Positions 31,899-42,788 of a stretch of 64,000 nucleotides of DNA are shown piece after piece. The stretch is from Platanthera guangdongensis (Eukaryota; Streptophyta; Magnoliopsida; Asparagales; Orchidaceae): NCBI GenBank assembly GCA_039583875.1, contig CM077161.1, positions 65,973,885 to 66,037,884 on the forward strand, read 5' to 3'. How positions within the stretch are numbered: the stretch's first letter is position 1; every line of letters starts with the position of its first letter. The translations under genes and the position numbers were made by a program. The notes beneath the pieces are model-generated. The model searched no databases and was not told the origin of the DNA. It was given only the letters and a program-made list of their open reading frames with translations.

Positions 31899-34800
31899 TC
31901 AAATAAAGTCTTCTCCATTGATCATTCCAAGTTGATTCACAAAGAATATATGATTTCTCTCATCCAGAGGTTTGGTGAATATATTAGCCCTTTGAAAATC
32001 AGTGTAGATATAGAAAAGCTTGATTTTATTTTTGTCTACACACTCCCTAATGAAATGATGTCTTATATCAATATGTTCTGTCCTACTATGGTGAACTGGA
32101 TTCTGGGCTATAGCTATAGCATTTGTATTATCACAGAGTAGGGTTGACTTATTTAAGTTGAACCTATAATATAGTAGCTGATTTTGTATCCAAAGCATCT
32201 GTGAACAACAGCTGCTTGCTGCAATATATTCTACTTCAGCAGTAGAGGTTGACACTGATGTTTGCTTTTTACAAAACCAAGATACTAATCTCATACCCAC
32301 GATCTGGAAAGTTCCTGAAGTACTTTTTTTATCTACCCTGCATCCAGAAAATCAGCATCAGAGTATCCAGTTAACTCAAATTCTGATTCAGCAGGATACC
32401 ATAGGCCTAGATTAGGACAACTCTTTATATATCTCAAAATAATTTTTAGCAAAATTAGATGAGATTCTTTAGGGTTCACTTGGAATAGCACAAAGACATG
32501 TGGCAAACATAATGTCTGCCCTACTTGCTATGAGGTATAATAGGGACCCAACAATGCCCCTATAAAGTTTCTGATCCACAGGTTTCCCTGGTACATCAGA
32601 GTCCACAACAGCATTGGTAGCCATGGGAGTTTTCTTTGTTGAGGCATCAGCCATCCCAAACTTCTTTAGAAGTTCTTTAGCATATTTTGCTTGAGAGATG
32701 AAGATGCCATCAGGGATCTGCTTCACTTGGAGACCAAGGAAGAAGGAAAGCTCACCCATGCTACTCATTTCAAATTTGAAATGCATGAGGTCAGAAAACC
32801 TCTTGCATAATTTGGAATCTGTAGAGCCAAATATAATATCATCCACATAAATTTGTACTAATAAGATTTGGTCCTTATGATGTCTAGTGAAAAGAGTTTT
32901 ATCTACAGTTCCTCTTGTAAATTTATGCTCTAATAAAAAACTAGATAATGTCTCATACCAAGCTCTTGGAGCTTGCTTTAGACCATAAAGAGACTTATAC
33001 AATTTTAAAACATGAGAGGGGTAAGTTGGAGAAACAAAACATGGAGGTTGTTCTACATAAACCTCTTCTTGTAGCACTCCATTTAGGAAAGCACTCTTCA
33101 CATCCATTTGAAAGACCTTGAACCTCTTGTATGTTGCATAGGCAAGGAATATTCTTATGGCTTCCAACCTTACAACAGGTGCAAAGGTTTGATCATAATC
33201 AATTCCTTCTTCTTGCCTATATCCTTGAGTAACAAACCTAGCCTTATTTCTTACAATGACTCATTGAGCATCTCGCTTATTTCTATAAACCCATTTGGTC
33301 CCAATAACTGGGTAGTTTTGGGGTCTTGGAACCAAATCTCAAACTCTATATCTCTCAAATTAATTTAGTTCCTCCTGCATTGCAAGGATCCAGTGGGGAT
33401 CCTGCTCAGCATCATGAATAGAAAGAGGTTCAACCTGAGAGAGAAAACAGGAATACATCAAATCTTGGGTAAGTTGATGCCTTGTCTGTACACCTACTGA
33501 TATGTCTCCAATCATTTGAGATCTGGGGTGATCCCTAAATATGACAAAATCAGTGGGTGGAGTTGGTTGTGCAACAGCATTTGGAATTAATTCCTCCTGT
33601 GGAATTGTATTTACTGTTGGTAGAGATTCATTATCTTCAACTTCTTCTTCTTCACTTTCTTCAATGACTTGTGGAGAGGAATGAGTTGGCACCTCTTGGG
33701 TGAGGTTTAGTCCATCCAAGGTCTCACATAAGTGGGGTACCCGCAAGTTGCAATTGGTAGAAACTTCTTTCTCCTTGCAATACATATTAGTCTCATCAAA
33801 TGAAACATAAATAGACTCTTTAATTTTCAATGTTGATTTGTTAAAAACCTATAGGTCTTGCATAATTGGGAGTATCCTAGAAAAACTCTCTCTTCAGCCT
33901 TAGCTTCAAACTTCATAATGTATTTCTTGTTATTATTGTGTATATAACAGGTACAATCAAATACTTAAAAATATTTTATTTTAGGTTTCTTCCCTTTGAG
34001 CAATTCATAGGGAGTCATGTTCTTTAGTTTATGAATTAAGCTCCTATTCAGGACATAATTTGTTGTGCTCACATCCTCTGCCCAAAACGTTAGGGGCATG
34101 TAAGCATCTGCAAGCAATGTACATGCAGCTTCAATGAGTGTCCTATTTTTCCTTTCAGCTAGCCCATTTTGTCGGGGAGTTCTAGGAGCTGAGAAGCAAT
34201 GCCTGATACCTTCCTTCTCACAGAACTCATGCATAAGAAGAGACTCAAACTCTGTGCCATGATCACTTCTGATAAATGCAACATGAGTAGAAAACTCAAT
34301 CTGTATGGTCCTGAGAAAATCTGTAAGAACCTTGAATGTATCTGACTTTGATCTCAGAAAGAATACCCAACTGAACCTGGAGAAGTCATCCACTATAACC
34401 AAAGTGTAGCATTTCCCTCCTAGGCTTTGTACAACAATGGTTCCAAAGAGATCCAAATGTAGCGGGTACAAAATCCTAGGTGAATCACTCTTATTAACAG
34501 ATTTGAAACTAGTTTTAGTTTGCTTGCCTAATTGACAAGCCCTACAGAGACCTTCCTTCTTGAAGGGACCATAAGGTAGACCTCTAACGAGGTTGTGCTT
34601 AGATAGCCTAGCAATGTTTTTCAGATTTATATGACCTAGTCTTTTGTGCCATAAGTCATTCTGATTACTAGTTAAGTTAAGTAAATAGATATCAGTTTTG
34701 GCAGAAAGAAAATTTACTAAGTATATATTGCCTTGTCTACTTCCAGTTAAAACTGTTTGGTTGTTTTTATCAATAATAGAACAAGTGGATGGGTTAAAGT

Positions 34801-35085
34801 ATACCTGATAACCATCATCACATAACTGACTTATGGAGATGAGGTTATGCTTGAGTCCACTTACATATGTCACCTTTTTGAATGTGATAGCTCCTATTCT
34901 CACTTCTCCAAATCCTTCTGACTGACCACATTTGGAGTCACCAAAGATAACTTTTGGCCCCAGCTTGGACTTGTAGTTGATTAAGATGTCCTTGCTGCCA
35001 GTCATGTGTTTGGAGCAGCCACTGTCCAGGAACCAAGTTTGATTTACACCTGGACAATTCTTCACCTGCAATAAAAAATAGTTAA
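31899..35085 (-). pseudogene. pol: Element C pol (protease, integrase, RT, RNase H), broken
   Basis: Protease WFLDSGCSKHMTG, pre-integrase zinc region (HKRLGHI ... CRACQLGK), integrase core with LDLFG, IRSDHG and PRQNGLAERKN, RT with [10 protein letters not shown] and the catalytic YVDD, RNase H with STAEVEYIA and CDNTNAI, ending near NQLGMING. Breaks: a stop at 33965 after integrase, a shift near 33840, stops at about 33358 and 33270, and a shift near 32470 between RT and RNase H. In RNase H the YSDAD region is out of frame. Confidence 0.9.
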
Positions 35086-35090
35086 TGGTT
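35066..35090 (-). promoter_or_regulatory. Gag-pol junction of element C: stop plus acceptor-like motif
   Basis: The sense strand has TAA (35082-35084), then CTATTTTTTATTGCAG, then GTGAAG. TTAAC across the stop resembles a branch site. Pol is in the +1 frame relative to gag, so a stop-readthrough alone could not join them. Confidence 0.55.
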
Positions 35091-37195
35091 TTTTACCCAG
35101 GTTACCTTGGGTCCTTTGTATGGCTGATAAGAAAAACTGGAAATAATAGAGAATTCAGGTTGGGACTTATATCCTAGGGGGTGATATCTCCTAGGTGGGA
35201 TGATCCAGTCAGCTAGTGTATTAAATGGTTTCTTAGAAATATGTGAGTTGTTGTTACAGCTTTGATTAAGTCTTCCTGGGTTCGACGAATTGTTGTAAGT
35301 TCGTCGACCAGAGTTCGACGAATTGGGTTGAGACCGTCAATCTCTGCTCAGAGAATGAACATGTTCATTCTCTGTGCCCCACGTTCGTCGACCTCTGCTC
35401 GAAGAACAATACAAAGTTCATCGATCGCAGTTAGACGAATGATTATTATTGTAGTTTGCATTCAGAGATCGTCGTTCTGAGTTCGACGATCTGTTCCTAT
35501 ATCGTCGATCTGGGTTCGACGATATCTGCTGAACATTGTTATTTTTATCATTCTTCTGATTTTTAATTTTATCCTTAGATTCAATTTGTTCCAGAATTTT
35601 ATTAACTTTATTTACTTGTTCAATATTTTTCTTTCCTTTATCAGAGATGAAATTTACTGGTTTTGAAAGATGATTCCTTTGGATTATGGTTGGTCACTAG
35701 ATGTGGCTCCTAATCCTAATATGCAGTTATTTGTTCTAGCATTAACTGTGCTGGTTATATCTAGCAATTTCAAACTTCTGCCATTTAATGATTCTTCTAA
35801 CATCTTAGCTTTGCTAAGTTCTGATTTCAGAAAATTGATTTGTTCATTTACAGATTATAGTTCACTAGATAGAGTTGCATTTTCAGAGGTGATTTTATCT
35901 AGGTCATTCAATTTATCTCTGAGAAGTTTGATTTCCTTCTCAGATCTTATCAAATCTAAGCATAGGTTTTTAAATTCAAATTTAAATTCATCAGATTCAA
36001 AGTCATAAGATGCTATTACCTGATCTTCAGCTGACAGATTTTCTTCATCATTAGATTCATCTGTATCTGATCTGCTACTGCTTGCACCAATTGCCATGAG
36101 GCATACCTCCTTTGCCTTGGCCTCCTCTTCTTCTTCACTGGAGCTGGAAGATGTGGATTCATATTCTGTGTCACTCCATGTTTCAGCCACAAATCCTTTG
36201 TCCTTCTTTTTGTGCTTGCTGGAAGAGGGCTTGCTGTAGTGCTTGCTTCTTGATTCTTTCTCTTTTCTTCTTTCCTTCTTTTGATTTTCAGGACATTCAG
36301 ACATGAAATGTCCTGGTTTCCTGCACCCATAATACACTACCTATTTAGTGTAGATTTTGTCATACCTTGGCTGGCTGGCATTTCTGGATGACTTCCTTCT
36401 GAAGTCTTTCCTTGGCAGTTTGAAGAATCTCTTGGCAAAGAGACTCATTAGCTCTTCATTGACTATTGGGGTTTCAGTTTCTTCAGCAGCCTTGAATGCA
36501 TTGGATTGTTCTTTCCTTACTAGGGGAGGTGTCTTGTGTTCCACTGCTTCTCTGGACTTGATTAGGTGCTCATATGACTTCAGTTTCCCTAATAGAGATT
36601 CAGTTGAAATCTCATTCAGGCATCTGGCCTCCTTGATGGGCCAGATCCTAGTGTCCCATGAGCTTGGGAAGCACATTAGGAACTTGTCATTCACTTCAGT
36701 CAAAGTGATTTCTTTATCTAAGGTCCTTAGTTCACTGACTATGGAGCTAAGCCTGTTGTAAATCACTTCAACTGTCTCTGCCTCATCCTTCTTGAAGTTT
36801 TCATATTGTGTGATGAGGTGTGATCTTCTATCTTTCCTCTCATCTGATGAGCCAACAACCATTTGATTGAGTGAATCCCAGATTGCTTTTGCAGAGGTGC
36901 ACTCAGCCACCTTCTGAAAGATGTCATCTGACATAGTCTGAGTCAATATGTTCATGGCTTTGGCATCAGCAATCTTTGCTTTCTTTTGAGCTTCAGTCCA
37001 CTCAGGTGGTGAGACTGCATTATTACTGGAAGATGTTGTAGTTGTAGATGCTTGTGGGGGACCTGTCAAAATGGAATGGTAGATGTCTTCATCAATGGAA
37101 TTCATGTATAACCTAATTCTTGCCTTCCAGATGGCAAAATTATTAAGGTTGCAAACTGGAGGTCTGGTTCTTGCATAATCCTTGTTCTGTGACAT
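35091..37195 (-). pseudogene. gag: Element C gag, broken
   Basis: Start at the ATG at 37195 (MSQNKDYARTRPP). Copia Gag core to about residue 215 (FAIWKARIRLYM, AKAIWDSLN, YENFKKDEAE), then a basic region. A stop at about 36341 is followed by a zinc knuckle whose first cysteine is changed (YYGCRKPGHFMSEC). After that come an acidic serine-rich linker, a coiled coil (EKEIKLLRDKLNDL) and a tail that ends at 35082. The tail (35275-35525) is built on the LTR palindrome and translates as Ser-Ser-Asn-x-x-Arg-Arg repeats. Several stops interrupt the tail. Confidence 0.85.
35275..35525 (-). repeat. LTR-type palindromes inside the element C gag tail
   Basis: Facing pairs of TTCGTCGA / TCGACGAA and ATCGTCGA / TCGACGAT occur within the reading frame. 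In the gag frame they read as SSN(P/S)(D/E)RR repeats, a basic Asn/Ser/Arg tail. This is the same motif as the LTR array and the array upstream of the extra ORF. Confidence 0.8.
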
Positions 37196-37286
37196 GCTGT
37201 GTTTATAATGTAAATGAAAATAAAATACTGTGTAGATCTAACAAAGGATCTTTTGGTTCAAGATTTAACTTGTACAACCAAAGAAA

Positions 37287-37301
37287 CCTGCTCTGATACC
37301 A
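37287..37301 (-). other. Primer binding site, element C (initiator tRNA-Met)
   Basis: The sense strand reads TGGTATCAGAGCAGG, 2 nt from the 5' LTR end. Confidence 0.95.
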
Positions 37302-37303
37302 AT

Positions 37304-39396
37304 TGAAAGTGAGAGTTAGATCTGAAATACTTTAGAGGGGGGTGAATAAAGTATTCTTAAAAATTTCTTAACTACTATTACAGATTTTGCTGTAAATCAA
37401 AAGTGCAGAAATTAATAACCTAGCAAACAGTAAAACTAAATCACAAGCACAGCAAGAACAAAAGAAAAGGAGACAACCAGACGATACAAGAATTTTATAG
37501 TGGTTTCCCAACCTAGGTACATCCACTCTTCTACCAACCTTGGTAGGAATCCACTCAGATTTTTGATCAAGTGTCTGACACCAATGAGCTTTTGATCAGT
37601 TGCTCAAAAACCAACCCAAGTCTTTTGATAAAGAGACTTGCAACCAAGGAATCACTTTTAAAGGGAGATGACAACCCTTTACAGAGGTGGGGGTGAGAGA
37701 GTGATGGAAGTCTTCTTTTCTCAATCATAATGAGAAGACTGTGAATTCAATGATGTTGTTAAAGCTCCCCCTGAGATGAAAAAGGGTACAGGAGAACTGG
37801 AGCTTTGCATAGGGTGATATGCCTTCAATTGAGAGACTTGATCCAGGAGCTTTAGACTGATAGTGCTTGAATGTCTTTAGCAAGGTACTGAAGAAGAAGA
37901 ATAGGAAGACTCTTGAATTGAAAAATGTGTTCTTCTTGCTTCTTCTTCAAATTACTGACAGAATGAAAAAGCTGATGATGATCTGCTTCAGAATATCTTT
38001 TTATGAAAAACAAGAATGATCTTTTTTGTCTCTGTATCTGTATGCCTCTCCGTCAGCTGTATTTTGTGTAAAGCTTTCTCTATGTCTCTCTTGATTAATT
38101 CTTTGTGTATCTGTGTGTCTGTGTCCGTTATTCTCTTCTTCTCTATCTGTCAAACATTTGAATTTCTCTACAATTACTGCTAACAGCCTTGAGAATAATC
38201 GTCATTGATTTATTTCCCCAACTGTCCCGCGGAAAACGGCAAGCAATAATCCTTGGAGAAGACCATAATTAATGCTCCTTCTAACAGATACATTCAGAGA
38301 ATGTTAGAGCATTAATTACCCAGGAATTAAAGCATTAGAGTGGGGACAGAAGACCGAAAATAACTAAGTCTGGAATCATCGAGCAGATAGCAGAATTCGT
38401 CGAACTGAGTTCAAGTTCGTCGAGCTGAGACATTGTATTCGTCGACCTGGCGGCTTCTGTTAGTCGAGCTGAGTTCCATGATCGTCGAACTGAAAACTGA
38501 ACTGTTGTCTCTTTTGATCTTTGCTTATTCGTCGAGCTGGTAAATATGTTCGTCGACTGGAGTTCAGCAATTATTCTGGAGTTGTCAAATATCCTGTGTC
38601 GACACAATTGCTCCTGTATGTCGACATAAATCTTCTGTGTGGTGTCGTCATAGCCTTTCCACAATGTCGACTGATGATCATGGTGTCGACACAAGTTCTT
38701 CTAGTGTCGACTCAGTTGGTGTCAACATATACTCTGATTGTCGACATAAGTCTTCTGGTTCTAGAATTCGTCAGGCAGAGAACATGGTTCGTCGACCTGA
38801 GACTGGAGAACATAGTCTCGATAGAATGTTGTGATAGTCCAAAGATTCGTCAACCGAAGAATGGTGTTCGTCGAGCTAAGTCTGGAGAACCTTGAATTCG
38901 TCGAGCTGAGAATGATTCTGGACTTAGAAACTATTTGATGAACCTCTGGCAATAGAGTTGAAGTGGAGGTCCAGGAATCGTCGAGCGAAGAATGAAGTTC
39001 GTCGACCTGAGAACTAGGTTCATCGACCTGAGTCTAGAGAACAGTCTGGACTTAGAATTCTGAAGGTGGAATACAAGGATCGTAGATCTGGACTGAAGTT
39101 CGTCGAGCTCAGCTCAGAGAATATTTCTCTAAGATCGCCAAGCTAAGAACGACTATCGTCGACCTGAGTTCGACGAACGTCGAACTCATTTTACTTAGTC
39201 TCTTGAGAAATCTCTGAATCTTGAGGAAAACTTTATGTCTTGAGTCTCTTGCAATCTGATGTTGGCTTGTCCATGTGATGTTGACTCTTAGGACTTGGCC
39301 TAGACTCTAGGACACAACTTTGACCCTGGCTATACATGTTGGGTCACATCATCCTAAGTTAGTGAACCTAGCCCAAATCAAACTAGGGATCCAACA
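37304..39396 (-). repeat. Element C 5' LTR
   Basis: 2093 bp, partner of 26176-28269. TATA block at 37491-37526, palindrome array at about 38370-39185 including the GTGTCGACAC-type block. The C-run near the sense 3' end is only 6 nt here against 12 in the other LTR. Confidence 0.95.
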
Positions 39397-40151
39397 TATG
39401 ATTTGGAGACTGCCTCTACCATGAAAACTCTCATGGGGTCAAGTATACCTATAGCCAAAATGAAGCAAGGAAACCAGTTGATGAGACTTTGTATAGAGGG
39501 ATAATTGGATCCCTTTTATATCTCATTACTAGTAGGTCTGACATCATGTATGTTACATTTGTCTGTACTTGGTATCAGGTCTGCCCTGAAGAATCTCACT
39601 ACACTGCTGCAAAAAGGATCTTGAGAAATCTTATAGGCACACTAGATCTTGTACTATGGTACCATAGAAATAGGGATTTTTAACTAACAAGATATTCAGA
39701 TGTATATTTTGCAAGCTGCAAAGAGGACAAGAAAAACACTTCAGGTTCTTGTCAATTCTTAGGTGGGAGACTAGTATCTTGGAGCACCAAGAAGTAAACT
39801 AGTGTTGTAATATCAATCGCAGAGTCAGAGTACATTTCACCAGGTAGTTGTTGCGCTCAGTTGCAGTGGATCCAGCATTAGGTCCAGTATTACAAACTCC
39901 AGGTAAGTAAAACTCCTATTTATTGTGATTCTACTAGTGCAATTTCTATTATTAGGAATTCTGTATCACACAACAGGACTAAGAAAATAGAAATTAGGCA
40001 TCATTTCATTAGGTAGCATGTGGAAAAGGAAGACATCAGTCTAGAGTTTGTCTCCACAGACAAGCAAGTGGCTGATATTTTTACTAAGCCACTAGATAAA
40101 GCCAAGTTCAACACCTTCAAGTTTGAGTTGGTCATGTTGAACTTAGTATAG
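39397..40151 (+). pseudogene. pol: Element B pol part 3: RT end and RNase H
   Basis: It continues B's RT after element C: ASTMKTLMGSS, MYRGIIGSLLYL, then RNase H with [26 protein letters not shown] and FTKPLDKAKFN. In-frame stops occur near 39681, 39796, 39879 and 40014. It ends near MLNLV at about 40149. Confidence 0.9.
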
Positions 40152-40762
40152 CTTCAGTTACTCCGTAGGATATTTTGGTACAGGAATTGTTCTTCTTGCA
40201 GGTAATAAAGACCTAAAGTGGCAATGAAGACAAAATGTCTATCAAGAACATGATGATAGAAGATGGTCCTATTGAGGGGGAGCAAGTCCAACAGCTACAA
40301 GAGTAAATTTAGACATATGTAAAGAGGAAGTTGGCAGCTGCACTACTGGTATCATCTGTAATCAGCTAGTGGGGAGAAAATAAATGCATTCAAGCAACTC
40401 CCTGACTATCTAAAGAAGTCAAAAAGGTGGAGAGAAAGGATTGATCAAGCTCAAGAAAGAATTAATCAGGCTCAAGAAACTATCAAGCTCAGATATGGAA
40501 GACAGACACGGGGAGAAAGTTATGGTGAGAAGAGATTGATTAAGTAGTATTAGAGGTTGATCAAGTAAGCAAGTGCATCAAAGGAAATGAAGGAAATAAA
40601 GGCCTTCAAGTGGTATCACAAACCTTTCACCTAATCCAGGGGGAGTAGGTAACCTTCATCTAATTTAATTGACACAAATATGTTATTGCTACCTATATGT
40701 TGTATATGTCATTGACTAAGTAATTTGATTAATGGTTTTGACATCTTCAAATAGGGGGAGAT
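40152..40762 (+). other. Element B 3' untranslated region with repeated polypurine tracts
   Basis: No coding sequence and no extra ORF. Three polypurine-like tracts: GAGGGGGAG near 40275, CAGGGGGAG near 40638, and the terminal AAATAGGGGGAGATT at 40750-40762, directly before the LTR. Multiple polypurine copies are a known trait of Sirevirus elements. Confidence 0.75.
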
Positions 40763-42783
40763 TGTTGGGTGCATTTATCCCAATGGCCCTGATTTGAAGA
40801 AGTCAAATAGGTCAATGATATACACACAGTTGTATTTGATGTGTGTGTAAGTCCATGCATGCAGGGTAGTCCTTCTCACATTGATTGGACAGGTGGACAC
40901 ATGGTTGTGGACTGGATGGGCAGAAAAAATGCCTAAGTCCACAAGCATTGAGTGAAGACTGTTCTCTCAATGCCATAACACAAAAGGAGCTGAATACAGC
41001 AGGACATCTCAAATCCACAACAATGGAAGACAAAAAAGTGGCTAAGTCCACAGGCATTGAGTGAAGTCAGCTCACTCAATGCCATGTAGCAAATTTGTCG
41101 AGTAAAGCTGCCTCAATAAAAGATAGAGATTATGGAAAAGGAAAGGAGTCTAAGTCCAAAAGCATTGACTGAAGACAACTCACTCAACACCGTGGTGTTT
41201 CTATCAAAGTACAAAAGCATTGAGTGAAGCCAGCTCACTCAATGCTAGTGGAAGAAAGCTTTGAGTCATGCTGTTGCAGTCAAAGCTTAAGGAGAAATCA
41301 GATTTTGACCAAGTCCAAAAGCGTTGAGTGAAGCCAGTTCACTCAACACTTAGTCAAATGATAAGGCAAAAGGAATATAGCGTTGAGAGAAGTCAACACA
41401 CTCAGCGCCTTCATGCAGAAGAAAGGTTTCTATGTACAGAAGCATCGAGTGAAGCCAGTTCATTCAACGCCTCAGCTGTTGGCAGAGTTTAGAAGAAGCT
41501 AAGGCAAATGGCGATGAGTGAAGGCCAACCACTCAACGCTCTCAATGTCTAAGTTGCAGAAAGTGCAAAATAATAAGTCAAGTATAAAAGCGTTGAGTGA
41601 AGGCCACTCACTCAATGCCACTCAATGCCTAAGGAAGCAATAATGTGACTAAGTCCAGAATCATTGAGCGAAGGCCTTTCACTAAACGCCACTCAATGCC
41701 TGAGTTGATTCTGAGAAATTTTCTAAGTCTATAATGGCTGACAACAGCAAAAGTCAACAAAGTCAACACATTTCAAATTCTTTGTGGGAATGATGCAGTA
41801 TGCCCTGAATGGCGTCGACGACCAGTGTTTGTCGTTTTCTGCAGAAGGAAGGTGGGAACTTGTCCTTTTTAGGTTGGGCCCACAGTGCAAAGAGTCATTG
41901 ATCTACTGAACATAAAAGGGAAAGATTGGCTGAAACAAAGTAAGAAATTAGGGTTTTCTGATTTTGCATTGTGGCTGAACATCTTCTTATTCCTCACCAT
42001 TACTGCCGAGCCTAAAGATCTTGTTAAGTTCGGTCAACCTGAAAAAAAAAGAGATTTCTGCTGTGATTTTCATCTGCAACAGCAAGGTCAGGACTGATTC
42101 TTGAAATAGAAGAGGCATAGAGTTCTGCAAGTTACTTCCACAACAAGTCGCGATTCTACTAAATATATTTGTTAACTTATTTCTGTGAAGAAGAGGTTAG
42201 GGCAGACTTATTTTCAGCCCAGGAAGATAAACACAGAGAGTACCCTCTGGTGTCAAAATATTCATCAACATTTCTATTTTCTATAGGATCCAGTCTTGGA
42301 TCTGAGAGTAGGATTCTGAATAGAATCTGAGTTGTAAACTTATATTATAAAGGCTGAGGTAGGGTCATTTATTGATTTTGAGTGTAGGGTTGTCCTTCCA
42401 GCTTGGATTGTAGAGCTTCTGAGCCTGAGGTAGGTGATTGTTGAATCACTGAGTTGTAGGGCCTTGAGCCTGAGTTGTAGGTTTTGAAGGAGACTGAGTG
42501 GTCCTGCGGGATCGTGTTGAAAGCTCTTAAGGAGCCGAGAAATTGGGGAAGAGCCTTATCTAACACACTGTTGAAAGGCGGAGAGGGACAGCGGACGTAC
42601 CCATAAATAGGGGAACCACTATAATATTACCGTGTCTTCTTGTTGATAGTCTTGAAAGCTTAACTAATTAATCACCAAGCACAGCAAAATAAGGTATAGA
42701 TCTAAATAATTTAAAAAGAGACTTAAAACCTATTCACCCCCACCCCCCTAGGTATAAGCTGACCTTGGAAACAAAGTCTTTCA
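40763..42783 (+). repeat. Element B 3' LTR
   Basis: 2021 bp, TGTTGGGTGCATTTATC...CTTTCA. Hairpin array at 40945-41710, longer than in the 5' LTR. TATA block at 42592-42628, C-run with one A interruption near 42737. It ends beside the AGTAG duplication. Confidence 0.93.
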
Positions 42784-42788
42784 AGTAG

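Larger units (their letters stand above)
26176..39396 (-). mobile_element. Element C: Sirevirus-type copia retrotransposon with extra ORF
   Basis: 13.2-kb minus-strand element in the RT gene of B. LTRs are at 37304-39396 (5') and 26176-28269 (3'), with TG...CA ends. Flanks are TATGG (26171-26175) and TATGA (39397-39401), a duplication with one mismatch, and the B reading frame resumes after removal. Order: gag, pol, palindrome array, extra ORF, polypurine tract. Stops are present in all three genes. Confidence 0.95.
17931..42783 (+). mobile_element. Element B: old Sirevirus-type copia with two nested insertions
   Basis: Plus-strand copia element. LTRs are at 17931-19706 and 40763-42783, with perfect target duplication AGTAG at 17926-17930 and 42784-42788. 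It contains a solo LTR (23906-25314) and the whole of element C (26176-39396). Without them it is about 10.2 kb. Gag and pol carry many stops and frameshifts. There is no extra ORF after pol, unlike A and C. It is one of the older layers in the window, since three insertions can be ordered around it. Confidence 0.95.
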
